From positions 496,001-560,000 of the forward strand of contig NZ_QPJO01000001.1 of NCBI RefSeq assembly GCF_003337305.1: a stretch of DNA of 64,000 nt, written 5' to 3'. Source of the DNA: Winogradskyella arenosi. Its GTDB lineage: Bacteria > Bacteroidota > Bacteroidia > Flavobacteriales > Flavobacteriaceae. Positions 56,357 to 64,000 of this stretch are shown one piece after another. The number at the start of each line of letters is the position of its first letter. Within the stretch, counting starts at the first letter, position 1. Position numbers and translations under genes: made by a program. Under the pieces are notes generated by a model. The model ran no database searches. It was not told where the DNA came from and saw only the letters and a list, made by a program, of their open reading frames with translations.

Positions 56357-57192
56357 ACATAGAGAAGAATTACATTTTAGAACGCAAAGGCAAGAAACCA
56401 ATTCTAATTGACACCTTTTATACCGAAGAGCAGCAGCAACAACCCATAGTTATTTTCTGTCATGGCTATAAGGGTTTTAAAGACTGGGGGGCTTGGGATG
56501 TTATGGCTAAAACATTAGCAACCTCAGGGTGCTGTTTTGTTAAATTTAATTTTTCTCATAACGGAGGTACGATGGCGAATCCTATCGATTTTCCGGATTT
56601 AGAAGCCTTCGGAAATAATAATAACAGTAAAGAACTCCAGGACTTAAATGATGTTATAGATTGGGCACAAGAACGTTTTAAAGATCATACGAACGTTCAT
56701 ACAGAAAACATTTGCTTAATTGGTCATAGTCGTGGCGGTGGAATTGCGATATTAAAAGCTTCCGAAGATCCTAGAATCAACAAGTTAGTCACTTTGGCAA
56801 GTGTGAGTGACTTTGGATCGCGATTTGGATCTGAACCTGAAATTAAAGCTTGGAAGGAAGACGGGGTGAAGTTTGTTAAAAACGGAAGAACCAAGCAAAA
56901 CATGCCACATTATTATCAGTTTTTTGAAGATTTTAAGGCCCATGAAGATCGGCTTCATATTGAAACAGCAACCCGCGCTTTAACTTTACCTATGCTTATT
57001 ATTCATGGCGATAAAGATACTTCTGTAAGCATTGATGAAGCTTATAATATCTATGATTGGAGCAGTAATAGTCTACTCGAGATTATTGCCGATGCAGACC
57101 ATGTGTTTAATACAAAACATCCTTGGTCAAAGGATACACTTTCTTCTGAATTAGATAAGGTGACCAAGCGATTGATAAGGTTTATCCTCTAA
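56353..57192 (+). CDS. Alpha/beta hydrolase
   Basis: 279 residues. The nucleophile elbow is GHSRGGG (Ser in CLIGHSRGGGIAIL), the oxyanion loop CHGYKGFKDW, an Asp in IIHGDKDTSVS, and the His in DADHVF: a full serine-hydrolase triad. No signal peptide. Probably a cytoplasmic esterase or peptidase of the dienelactone/prolyl oligopeptidase type; substrate unknown. Start overlaps AddB-like stop. Confidence 0.88.
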   Translation: MNIEKNYILERKGKKPILIDTFYTEEQQQQPIVIFCHGYKGFKDWGAWDVMAKTLATSGCCFVKFNFSHNGGTMANPIDFPDLEAFGNNNNSKELQDLNDVIDWAQERFKDHTNVHTENICLIGHSRGGGIAILKASEDPRINKLVTLASVSDFGSRFGSEPEIKAWKEDGVKFVKNGRTKQNMPHYYQFFEDFKAHEDRLHIETATRALTLPMLIIHGDKDTSVSIDEAYNIYDWSSNSLLEIIADADHVFNTKHPWSKDTLSSELDKVTKRLIRFIL

Positions 57193-57260
57193 AGCTTTTC
57201 TTACTTAAAGCTGTTTAATAAATGAAATTTAACATGTAATGAGTTGGGGTAACACCGAAA

Positions 57261-57492
57261 TTGAGATTTTAAATCCTTATACTGTAAATTTGCATTTTCT
57301 GAGAATTTTTCAATAGTGAAAAGCTATTTCTCTGCACCGACATACCCAGTGTATTAGAATAATTTTCCTAAGGAAGTATTAAGATTAAGGATTAGTTTTT
57401 GAGTGTATAAAAAGGTTATTAGTAAGATTGGGTTAATCTTAGGGTATTCAACGACCACTAGCTTACGTCAAAAATGTTAATTCGGTTTTTTT
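57261..57492 (+). ncRNA. Candidate small RNA in the gap before tRNA-Ala
   Basis: A promoter match, TTG 57261-57263 and TAAATTTG 57285-57292 (21-bp gap), heads about 190 bases with no ORF, ending at a T-run (57485-57491). Paired stems: ATACCC/GGGTAT (57342-57347 with 57442-57447), TAAGATT/AATCTTA (57423-57429 with 57435-57441, directly next to the first), and TTCC/GGAA (57365-57368 with 57372-57375). A 6S-like or other RNA is possible, but I cannot name a family. Confidence 0.35.
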
Positions 57493-57496
57493 AATA

Positions 57497-57520
57497 AAAA
57501 AAGCGTGTAAAAACACGCTT
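57497..57520 (-). terminator. Terminator of tRNA-Ala
   Basis: On the - strand AAGCGTGT (complement of 57513-57520) pairs with ACACGCTT (complement of 57501-57508), followed by T residues (complement of the A run at 57496-57502). It lies 4 bp after the tRNA end. Confidence 0.85.
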
Positions 57521-57524
57521 GTTG

Positions 57525-57598
57525 TGGAGAAGATCGGGCTCGAACCGACGACCTCTTGACTGCCAGTCAAGCGCTCTAGCCAACTGAGCTACATCCCC
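57525..57598 (-). tRNA. tRNA-Ala (GGC anticodon)
   Basis: A 74-nt cloverleaf on the - strand: GGGGATG acceptor start, D arm AGCTCAGTTGGCTAGAGC, anticodon stem CTTGA/TCAAG around CTGGCAG (anticodon GGC, Ala codon GCC), T arm with GGTTCGAGCCC. The acceptor has the G3:U70 wobble that marks alanine identity; the T6-T67 position is unpaired. CCA not encoded. Confidence 0.93.
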
Positions 57599-57676
57599 TT
57601 AATACAGATGTAAATATAGTCTTATTTTTTAATTTTAATTAAAAAAAACTAGCCGGAAGGCTAAATATTATTTTTC

Positions 57677-58177
57677 ATGATTTGTAAAGCTACCTTATCA
57701 GATATTCCTTCTGTTTTAAAACTTACCAAAGCATGTGCTGCGGCTATGAGAGCTCAGGGAATTTTCCAATGGAATGCAACCTATCCTAACCAAGACGTTT
57801 TTATTCAAGATGTGGAGCGCGAAGAACTCTTTGTTTTAAAAGTCAATGCGCGTATTGTAGGCTGTATTGTGAGTTCTAAACGTATGGATGACGAGTACAA
57901 AGCAATGAAATGGCTTACTACAGATCGCCATAACCTCTATATTCATAGACTTGCAGTTCATCCTGAATTTCAGGGCTTAGGCTATGCCCAACAGCTTATG
58001 TGTTTTGTAGAACAGCAGGCCGTGACACATAAATACCAGTCAATTAGACTAGATACTTTTTCAAAAAACAAAAGAAACCAAAAGTTTTACGAACTTCGCG
58101 GCTATAAAAAATTAGGTGATATTCACTTTCCAAATCAAAGTGATTATCCCTTTCATTGTTATGAACTAGTCCTGTGA
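57677..58177 (+). CDS. GNAT-family N-acetyltransferase
   Basis: 166 residues. The acetyl-CoA site has IHRLAVHPEFQGLGYAQQLM (Q/RxxGxG/A form) and a later SIRLDTFSKNKRNQKFYELRGYKKLG. It probably acetylates an amino group of a small molecule or peptide; substrate unknown. Overlaps the next gene by 4 bp (GTGA). Confidence 0.88.
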   Translation: MICKATLSDIPSVLKLTKACAAAMRAQGIFQWNATYPNQDVFIQDVEREELFVLKVNARIVGCIVSSKRMDDEYKAMKWLTTDRHNLYIHRLAVHPEFQGLGYAQQLMCFVEQQAVTHKYQSIRLDTFSKNKRNQKFYELRGYKKLGDIHFPNQSDYPFHCYELVL

Positions 58178-59508
58178 GCACCTCAATAACCTTAAAACAG
58201 ATAAATAAGCTTGCGATCCCTGCCCTAATAGCAGGTGTGGCAGAACCCATTTTGTCTTTAACAGACGCCGCTATTATTGGTAATATGGATTATGAAGCTA
58301 CGACATCCTTGGCCGCTGTAGGGATTGTAGGAACGTTTTTCTCCATGCTGATATGGGTTTTGGGTCAAACCCGAAGTGCTATTTCTTCTATAGTCTCGCA
58401 ATATTTAGGCGCCAATCAACTTGAAGCTGTAAAGGATTTACCGGCGCAGGCCATTTTTATCATCACCATTTTAAGTTTAATAATTATAGGTGTGACTTAT
58501 CCTTTGGCCGCCTCTATATTTAAACTTTATAATGCCGCCGGACCAATATTAGATTTTAGTGTAACCTATTACCAAATAAGAGTGTTTGGTTTCCCCTTTA
58601 CCTTATTCACCATCGCTGTTTTTGGCACGTTTAGAGGGCTTCAAAATACGTATCACCCTATGCTTATAGCTATTGTTGGAGCGGTTTTAAATATTGCTTT
58701 AGATATGGTTTTGGTATATGGCATTGATGGTCTCTTTCCTGCAATGCATATTAAAGGCGCCGCTTACGCAAGTGTCTTCGCGCAGGTGGTTATGGCCTTG
58801 TTATCGGCTTTTTATTTACGCCGAAAGACCGATATACCGCTACTTGTAAAATTGCCATTTAATTCGGAAATGAAACGTTTTGTATTCATGATCGCTAATT
58901 TATTTATAAGAACCTTAGCCCTTAATTTGGCGCTGTATTTAGCTACCAGTTTTGCGACAAAATATGGTGAAAATTATATCGCAGCTTATACCATTGCCAT
59001 TAATTTATGGTTTTTAGGCGCATTCCTAATTGATGGTTATGCTGGCGCAGGAAATATTTTATCGGGGAAATTATTTGGAGCTAAAGATTATAAAAACCTT
59101 ATTGAGCTGAGTAATAAACTCATTAAATACGGTATAGTGGTTGGGGTATTAATTGCCACTATAGGTGCAGTATTTTATTATCCTATTGGACGGATCTTTA
59201 GTAATGACAAGGCTGTTTTAAGTGAATTCTATAAGGTATTTTGGATCATTTTGGCCATGCAACCCTTGTGTGCCTTGGCCTTTATTTTTGATGGTGTTTT
59301 TAAAGGCTTAGGAAAAATGAAATACCTTAGAAATGTACTCCTCTTTTCTACCTTGGCCGTTTTTGTCCCTATCGTATTCTGGACCGATCATTTAGACTAC
59401 AAACTGTACGGTATTTTTATTGCCTTTACCTTTTGGATGATAGCACGCGGACTGCCTCTAATTATAAATTTCCGTAAAACCTTTATATCACTAGCCAAAA
59501 ACGCTTAA
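58174..59508 (+). CDS. MATE-family multidrug efflux protein
   Basis: 444 residues with about 12 membrane segments in the MATE pattern, starting from GTG 58174 that overlaps the GNAT stop. Conserved parts: IPALIAGVAEPILSLTDAAIIG, an early LAAVGIVG and LRVFGFPFTL-like YQIRVFGFPFT. It exports cationic drugs or toxic compounds with sodium or protons. No local regulator. Confidence 0.92.
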   Translation: MSTSITLKQINKLAIPALIAGVAEPILSLTDAAIIGNMDYEATTSLAAVGIVGTFFSMLIWVLGQTRSAISSIVSQYLGANQLEAVKDLPAQAIFIITILSLIIIGVTYPLAASIFKLYNAAGPILDFSVTYYQIRVFGFPFTLFTIAVFGTFRGLQNTYHPMLIAIVGAVLNIALDMVLVYGIDGLFPAMHIKGAAYASVFAQVVMALLSAFYLRRKTDIPLLVKLPFNSEMKRFVFMIANLFIRTLALNLALYLATSFATKYGENYIAAYTIAINLWFLGAFLIDGYAGAGNILSGKLFGAKDYKNLIELSNKLIKYGIVVGVLIATIGAVFYYPIGRIFSNDKAVLSEFYKVFWIILAMQPLCALAFIFDGVFKGLGKMKYLRNVLLFSTLAVFVPIVFWTDHLDYKLYGIFIAFTFWMIARGLPLIINFRKTFISLAKNA

Positions 59509-59534
59509 ATTTGGCTTATAAATAAAACGAACAT

Positions 59535-59633
59535 ATGGATATTTTAGGTTTTTTAGGCGGAAATGGCTTGTTTCTAATCTTAGGTCTAGCTTTGATTATT
59601 ATATATTTCTATAACAGATTTAAAAGACGTTAA
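59535..59633 (+). CDS. 32-residue single-pass membrane peptide
   Basis: MDILGFLGGNGLFLILGLAL then IIIYFYNRFKRR: a short Gly-rich start, one hydrophobic helix and a basic tail, so the C-terminus should face the cytoplasm. It sits 26 bp after the MATE gene on the same strand, and ends 7 bp before a convergent gene. It is short, but Gly/Leu helix plus RFKRR is unlike random AT-rich DNA. Function unknown. Confidence 0.5.
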   Translation: MDILGFLGGNGLFLILGLALIIIYFYNRFKRR

Positions 59634-59640
59634 AACCCGG

Positions 59641-60270
59641 TTATCGTGTTTTAAACCAACCTGTAATACTCAATCTTGTGGTCGTTACGGGTTTTACTTC
59701 GTGTTCTAATTCTTGACTTTCAAAAATAACAACCTTGCCCGGCAAAGGATAAATGACTTCGTCTTTACCGTCTAAGTAAAGGACCAGCTCACCACCATTT
59801 TCAGGTTGCCAATCTTCAGAGTTAAGGTAGCATACTAAAGATAATTTACGCCTATCATCATTCTGAAACGTATCTAAATGTCGCTTGTAAAATGTACCTT
59901 TAGGATACATGGCATAATGAAACTCCTTATCTTGGATGCCAAGAAAGCAAGTTTGATTTAAATAGGTTTTGAGATCGTTAATTTTAGCAAAGAACATCTG
60001 TTCTGCCACATTTATAACGCGCTCATCGATCCAAAAAATTCGATCTCCACGGACGGTTTTTTTAACCAATTCTTGGGTTTTGTTTCCAATGGCCGATGTT
60101 TTAAAGGCGGCTTCTTCATCTTTTAAAAGTAGTGAATGCCTTAAGGCAATGACCTCTTCTTCGGAAAAAAAATCATCTACAATACTATATTTTTGAGATG
60201 AAATGTCTGAAATAATGCGCTCGTAAAGCGGATTTTCAATAAACGGGATCGCTTCGAAAAGATTACTCAC
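59641..60270 (-). CDS. 2-oxoglutarate/Fe(II)-dependent oxygenase (prolyl 4-hydroxylase type)
   Basis: 209 residues. The iron site is the HLD motif (RHLDTFQNDDRRKLSL) with a second His in ELEHEVKPVTTTRLSITGWF, where Arg binds 2-oxoglutarate; YLNSEDWQPENGGELVLY is the core strand. Such proteins hydroxylate a protein side chain; a ribosomal protein or elongation factor is a common target, not known here. Divergent from queD, with TACATTTG (complement of 60330-60337). Confidence 0.9.
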   Translation of the reverse strand: MSNLFEAIPFIENPLYERIISDISSQKYSIVDDFFSEEEVIALRHSLLLKDEEAAFKTSAIGNKTQELVKKTVRGDRIFWIDERVINVAEQMFFAKINDLKTYLNQTCFLGIQDKEFHYAMYPKGTFYKRHLDTFQNDDRRKLSLVCYLNSEDWQPENGGELVLYLDGKDEVIYPLPGKVVIFESQELEHEVKPVTTTRLSITGWFKTR

Positions 60271-60395
60271 CGTGACTTTTGTAGAAATTGAATCCTATCA
60301 TTTACATTTTAAATATTAAAAAAAGTACGCAAATGTAATCTAAAAAGCTATTCCTTTTACATTTATAATATCTTTGCAAGATAATATAGAATCAC

Positions 60396-60848
60396 ATGAG
60401 CAAAATTCGCATTACAAAACAGTTTTCTTTTGAAACAGGCCACGCACTTTACGGTTACGATGGAAAGTGTAAAAACGTGCATGGGCATAGCTACCGTTTG
60501 TATGTTACTGTAATTGGTAGTCCAATTTCAGATAGTAGCAATGTAAAATACGGCATGGTGATTGATTTTGGCGATTTAAAGAAAATCGTAAAGGAAGATA
60601 TTGTTGATGTGTTTGATCATGCTACCGTTTTCAATAAAAACACACCACATGTTGAACTCGCTAAAGAATTAGCCGATAGAGATCATAACGTGCTATTAGT
60701 AGATTACCAGCCTACAAGTGAAATGATGGTGATTGATTTTGCTGATAAAATAAAGAAACGTCTGCCAGATGATATAAAATTGCATTCGTTGCGCTTGTCA
60801 GAAACCGCGTCTTCTTACGCTGAATGGTTTGCTAGTGATAATGAGTAA
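60396..60848 (+). CDS. queD: 6-carboxytetrahydropterin synthase
   Basis: 150 residues. Zinc ligands are His16 (ETGHAL), His29 and His31 (VHGHSY), and Cys25 (GKCKN) is the catalytic Cys. It converts dihydroneopterin triphosphate for queuosine synthesis. A -7 element TATCTTTG (60369-60376) lies 20 bp before the ATG. Overlaps lpxH by 8 bp. Confidence 0.95.
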   Translation: MSKIRITKQFSFETGHALYGYDGKCKNVHGHSYRLYVTVIGSPISDSSNVKYGMVIDFGDLKKIVKEDIVDVFDHATVFNKNTPHVELAKELADRDHNVLLVDYQPTSEMMVIDFADKIKKRLPDDIKLHSLRLSETASSYAEWFASDNE

Positions 60849-61611
60849 ACCCCAACACATAAGCATTGCTGAAGGCAAAAAAGTCTATTTCGCATCAGAT
60901 AATCATTTAGGCGCACCTACTCAAGAAACTTCACGACCGCGTGAAAAGAAATTTGTGGCTTGGTTAGACACAGTAAAAGATGACGCTGCAGCCATTTTTC
61001 TCTTAGGTGATTTATTTGATTTTTGGTTTGAATATAAAACCGTGGTTCCTAAAGGGTTTACAAGAACCTTAGGGAAACTAGCCGAAATAGCAGATTCTGG
61101 AATACCAATTTTCTTCTTTGTGGGTAACCATGATTTATGGATGAAGGATTATTTTAAAACTGAATTAGGCATACCCGTTTATCACGAACCTAAAGAATTC
61201 ACATTTAACGAAACCTCCGTCTTTATTGGACATGGTGATGGTTTAGGCCCTGGAGATAAAGGTTACAAACGCATGAAAAAAGTGTTTACCAATCCTTTCT
61301 TTCAATGGTGTTTTAAATGGATGCATCCTGATATTGGTATCAGGATAGGGCAATACATGTCGGTAAAAAACAAGATGATTTCTGGTGATGATGATGCTAA
61401 ATTTCTAGGTGAAGATAACGAGTGGTTGGTGGCTTATTGCAAACGTAAACTTGACGATAAACACCGTGATTATTTTGTGTTTGGTCATAGACATCTTCCT
61501 TTAGAGATTTCACTCAATGAAAATTCTAAGTATATTAATCTAGGCGATTGGATTCAATATTACACTTATGGTGTTTTTGATGGCGACACTTTCGAATTAA
61601 AGACATTCTAA
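60841..61611 (+). CDS. lpxH: UDP-2,3-diacylglucosamine pyrophosphatase
   Basis: 256 residues from ATG 60841, inside the queD end; an in-frame TTG at 60829 is not favoured. Metallophosphatase motifs: ASDNHLGAP, LLGDLFDFWF, GNHDLWM, GHGDGLGPGD and FGHRHLPL. It cleaves UDP-diacylglucosamine to lipid X in lipid A synthesis. The first motif is DNH instead of DxH in its usual form. Assigned to LpxH by length and WF pairing; a different LpxH-like enzyme is possible. Confidence 0.9.
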   Translation: MSKPQHISIAEGKKVYFASDNHLGAPTQETSRPREKKFVAWLDTVKDDAAAIFLLGDLFDFWFEYKTVVPKGFTRTLGKLAEIADSGIPIFFFVGNHDLWMKDYFKTELGIPVYHEPKEFTFNETSVFIGHGDGLGPGDKGYKRMKKVFTNPFFQWCFKWMHPDIGIRIGQYMSVKNKMISGDDDAKFLGEDNEWLVAYCKRKLDDKHRDYFVFGHRHLPLEISLNENSKYINLGDWIQYYTYGVFDGDTFELKTF

Positions 61612-61613
61612 AT

Positions 61614-62879
61614 TTAAGCTTTTTCGTGGGCATCAATATCTTTGGTAAGATCCAAGTCCCTGAGCGCTTTGTTTTTAAAACTCATGGTGGCCACGGTAAT
61701 GAGTGTTATGGTTCCACCTAGGATTACCGCCAATGGCGCACCAAATAGTTTTGCGGCTATTCCACTTTCAAGAGCACCAAGCTCATTAGAAGATCCCACA
61801 AACATAGAGTTGACTGCTCCAACGCGCCCTCTCATATCGTCTGGAGTCTTAAGTTGAAGAATGGTTTGCCTAATAACCATAGATACTCCATCAAACACGC
61901 CAGATAAAAATAAAGCGATAAGACTTAACCAGAGTAGTTTTGAGGCCCCAAATACAATCATGAATACTCCAAATCCAAAAACTGAAATTAATAGTTTTTT
62001 ACCGGTGTTTTTTGTAATCGGAATGTAGGTCGTCGCAACCATAGTAATAATACTACCAGAGGACAACGCGGCATTCAAAAAACCGAATCCACGCGGACCT
62101 GCATCTAAAACATCTTTGGCAAATACAGCAAATATGGCAACGGCACCTCCAAAGAGCACCGCAATCATATCTAATGTTAGTGCCCCTAAAACAACCTTAT
62201 CAGTAAACACAAATGTGAGGCCTGCTTTTAAACTGTCCATCACAGATTCCCCGGTTTTTGTATAGAGTATCGGTTTCTTTTTGATGCCAAAAACAAGAAT
62301 TAAGGCTAGCATTACTAACGAAAATATAATGCCAAGGGTATAATGCACACCAGTCCAAGAAATTAAAAACCCACCACAAAGTGCACCAAACACACTAGCG
62401 CCTTTCCAAGTGCTACTGCTCCATGTTGCGGCATTAGGATATATTTTTTTAGGAACAATGAGAGCAATCAACGAGAAAATTGTGGGTCCAAAAAAGGCTC
62501 TTAAAACACCACCAAAAAATACGAGACCATAAATGCTATAGAGAATAGGACGGATATTCCAAGTCGATTCAATTTGGTCAGAAGTCAGCCAAAACAAACC
62601 AAAACTTATAAGTGAGAATAAGGCAATACAAATGGTAAATAGGTTGCGTTTTTCTTTTTTGTCAACGATATGGCCTGCAAAAGGCGCAAATAAAAAGGCT
62701 GGTAAAAATTCACATAAACCTATAATTCCTAAACTCAGTTTGTCATTGGTTAAGGCGTAGACTTGCCATTCAATGACAATAAATTGCATAGACCAACCAA
62801 AAACCAATGCAAAGCGCACCAATAAAAAAATATTGAATTCTTTGATTCTTAATGCCGCGTATGGATCGTTTTTTACCAA
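61614..62879 (-). CDS. Major facilitator superfamily transporter
   Basis: 421 residues with about 12 membrane helices. The cytoplasmic loop 2-3 has GHIVDKKEKRN (G-x-x-x-D-x-x-x-R/K form), and a mirror loop is at MRGRVGAVNSMF. Related to enterobactin-exporter-type MFS proteins (EntS-like), but no siderophore genes are near. Substrate unknown. Confidence 0.88.
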   Translation of the reverse strand: MVKNDPYAALRIKEFNIFLLVRFALVFGWSMQFIVIEWQVYALTNDKLSLGIIGLCEFLPAFLFAPFAGHIVDKKEKRNLFTICIALFSLISFGLFWLTSDQIESTWNIRPILYSIYGLVFFGGVLRAFFGPTIFSLIALIVPKKIYPNAATWSSSTWKGASVFGALCGGFLISWTGVHYTLGIIFSLVMLALILVFGIKKKPILYTKTGESVMDSLKAGLTFVFTDKVVLGALTLDMIAVLFGGAVAIFAVFAKDVLDAGPRGFGFLNAALSSGSIITMVATTYIPITKNTGKKLLISVFGFGVFMIVFGASKLLWLSLIALFLSGVFDGVSMVIRQTILQLKTPDDMRGRVGAVNSMFVGSSNELGALESGIAAKLFGAPLAVILGGTITLITVATMSFKNKALRDLDLTKDIDAHEKA

Positions 62880-62896
62880 GATGATTTAAAGTTACG

Positions 62897-62929
62897 AGAC
62901 CTAGCAGGTTTTAAAAACCTAGCAGGTCT
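62897..62929. repeat. Short dispersed-type repeat (ACCTAGCAGGT pair)
   Basis: The unit ACCTAGCAGGT occurs twice at 62899-62909 and 62917-62927, within an overall AGACCT...AGGTCT inverted arrangement. It can fold as an imperfect hairpin and lies between an MFS gene and an OmpA gene. Repeats of this general form occur in flavobacterial intergenic DNA. It may double as a terminator. Confidence 0.5.
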
Positions 62930-62976
62930 GCAATTGATTCAATACAAATGTATAATAAGCAAAGGTTTTATTTAGT

Positions 62977-64000
62977 TTAGTTTTCAATCAATTTAAAAGT
63001 AACACGTCTATTTAATTGGCGTCCTTCTTCTGTATCATTATCTGAAATAGGTTGCGTACTTCCAAAACCAAATGATTTAATCCGATTTGCATTTAATCCT
63101 TTTTCAATTAAATAGTCTAAAACTGCTTTGGCACGTTGTTCTGATAATTCTTGGTTTCTAACTTCAAATCCAATGGAATCGGTATGACCATAGATTTCAA
63201 TATTTAATGTAAGATTATCCTCTAAATGCTTGTAAAGTTGATTGAGTTCTTCTTTTGAAACAGCTAACAATTCGGCTTTATCAAAATCGAATAATACATT
63301 TTTGAAGGTGTAAATCTCATTAGTTTTAATGATAGGTTCTTCAACTGGTTTGAGTATTTCTTTTTTGATGTTCTCTTCTTCTTTCTCTAAGGGTTCAATG
63401 GAAACGTCATCGATATAGTAATAGGAAAACGATTCATATTTAGTTGGTCTAGCTTTACTTTTTTTAGTGTCGGCATTTGTATTAAAATTTCCTATAGCAA
63501 AGTAATTTTCAAAACCATTTGCGGTATATAGAAAAGAAACCTCTATCCAGTCTTTATCATTATCGTAGAATTCTTTGCTGAACGTTGGACGAAATGTTAA
63601 ATTAGGAATTCTATTTGCAAAGTGTTTTGCATTGATATTCGTTTTACTTTTGGATGCATTGAATTTCTCAGACGTCAACATCATCCCCAATTCTTTGAGG
63701 GCGTATCTTGAGTTTTCCGCTAAACTAATATAGAATTTAACTTGATATTTCTTCCCTCGCTCTAAGGTAGTTTTTAATGTGCCTTGAACATATTCTCTAT
63801 AGTCTTTCTTGAAATACACATATATACCAGCATAACCATTTCCGGTTCTGGCTTTTTGATAACCATTGAAGTTTTGGAAACCTATTTTCTCGCTACACGA
63901 ATTAAAATAATCCGTTGTGCCATTATTGGGAATCGTCCAATCTTTTACATTCCTATGAAATAAGCTCATATCTCTAGGACAATCATAGAAATGTTCAAAA
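62977..64000 (-). CDS. OmpA-family protein, 5' end beyond the window
   Basis: At least 340 residues. The frame stays open to base 64000 (FEHFYDCPRDM precedes the first in-window Met at 63969), so the N-terminus with its likely signal peptide is missing. The visible start (DYFNSCS, NGYQKARTGNGYAGIYVY) is a carbohydrate-binding-like jelly-roll region of cell-surface proteins in this phylum. The C-terminus is an OmpA domain (VLFDFDKAELL, IEIYGHTDSIGFE, SEQRAKAVLDYL). It should sit at the outer membrane and bind peptidoglycan. Confidence 0.9.
   Translation of the reverse strand, partial: FEHFYDCPRDMSLFHRNVKDWTIPNNGTTDYFNSCSEKIGFQNFNGYQKARTGNGYAGIYVYFKKDYREYVQGTLKTTLERGKKYQVKFYISLAENSRYALKELGMMLTSEKFNASKSKTNINAKHFANRIPNLTFRPTFSKEFYDNDKDWIEVSFLYTANGFENYFAIGNFNTNADTKKSKARPTKYESFSYYYIDDVSIEPLEKEEENIKKEILKPVEEPIIKTNEIYTFKNVLFDFDKAELLAVSKEELNQLYKHLEDNLTLNIEIYGHTDSIGFEVRNQELSEQRAKAVLDYLIEKGLNANRIKSFGFGSTQPISDNDTEEGRQLNRRVTFKLIEN

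Overview
The window is chromosomal DNA from a marine-type member of the Bacteroidota, most likely family Flavobacteriaceae. Signs of this are the low GC content, Bacteroidota-type promoters (TTG, then TAnnTTTG), almost no Shine-Dalgarno sequences, a secreted protease with a type IX secretion C-terminal signal, OmpA proteins with thrombospondin type-3 repeats, and a tRNA-Met used as an integration site. I cannot name the species.

Positions 1-362 hold the end of a methylmalonyl-CoA epimerase gene and a tRNA-Met. Positions 351-22686 are an integrated genomic island bounded by a 14-bp direct repeat of the tRNA 3' end. The tRNA's own terminator now lies beyond the right end, and the island supplies a replacement. 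The island has three blocks. (a) On the + strand (708-15525) there is a WYL regulator, then a complete Type I restriction-modification set (hsdM, hsdS, hsdR) interleaved with unusual partners. These are a HARE-HTH / degenerate methylase / target-recognition / histidine kinase fusion, a cognate receiver protein, a small unknown protein, a PD-(D/E)XK-like protein, a GIY-YIG-like protein and, after hsdR, an SF2 or Z1-like ATPase. A two-component pathway built into a restriction operon is the best candidate here for an undescribed system. (b) On the + strand (15869-18095) there is a CBASS-like module: a DUF2188 protein, a CD-NTase and a TIR-STING effector. (c) On the - strand (18108-22496) lies the mobility core: tyrosine integrase, RteC-like protein, AlpA-like HTH, replication initiator, DnaC-like ATPase and a zinc-finger protein.

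After the island come a PhoB/PhoR-like pair and a spondin-domain lipoprotein. Next is a uronate operon on the - strand (33060 to 26825): SDR mannonate oxidoreductase, uxuA, uxaC and a TRAP transporter. A divergent LacI-family regulator faces it, with two matching palindromic operators between them. It suggests use of glucuronate or galacturonate from algal or plant polysaccharides.

From 34.5 to 64 kb the genes are mostly housekeeping: EcsC-family protein, ribE, pdxA, DUF177-rpmF-fabH-accB-accC, a reprolysin-like secreted protease, a DAO oxidoreductase, mtgA, a GreA-like protein, superoxide dismutase, AddA-like and AddB-like recombination nucleases separated by kbl and an OmpA gene, tRNA-Ala, GNAT, MATE, a 32-residue membrane peptide, a 2OG-Fe(II) oxygenase, queD-lpxH, an MFS carrier and a second OmpA protein cut by the right edge. 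A 330-bp gap before tRNA-Ala has a good promoter and paired stems and may encode a small RNA. I saw no CRISPR array, insertion sequence or rRNA.
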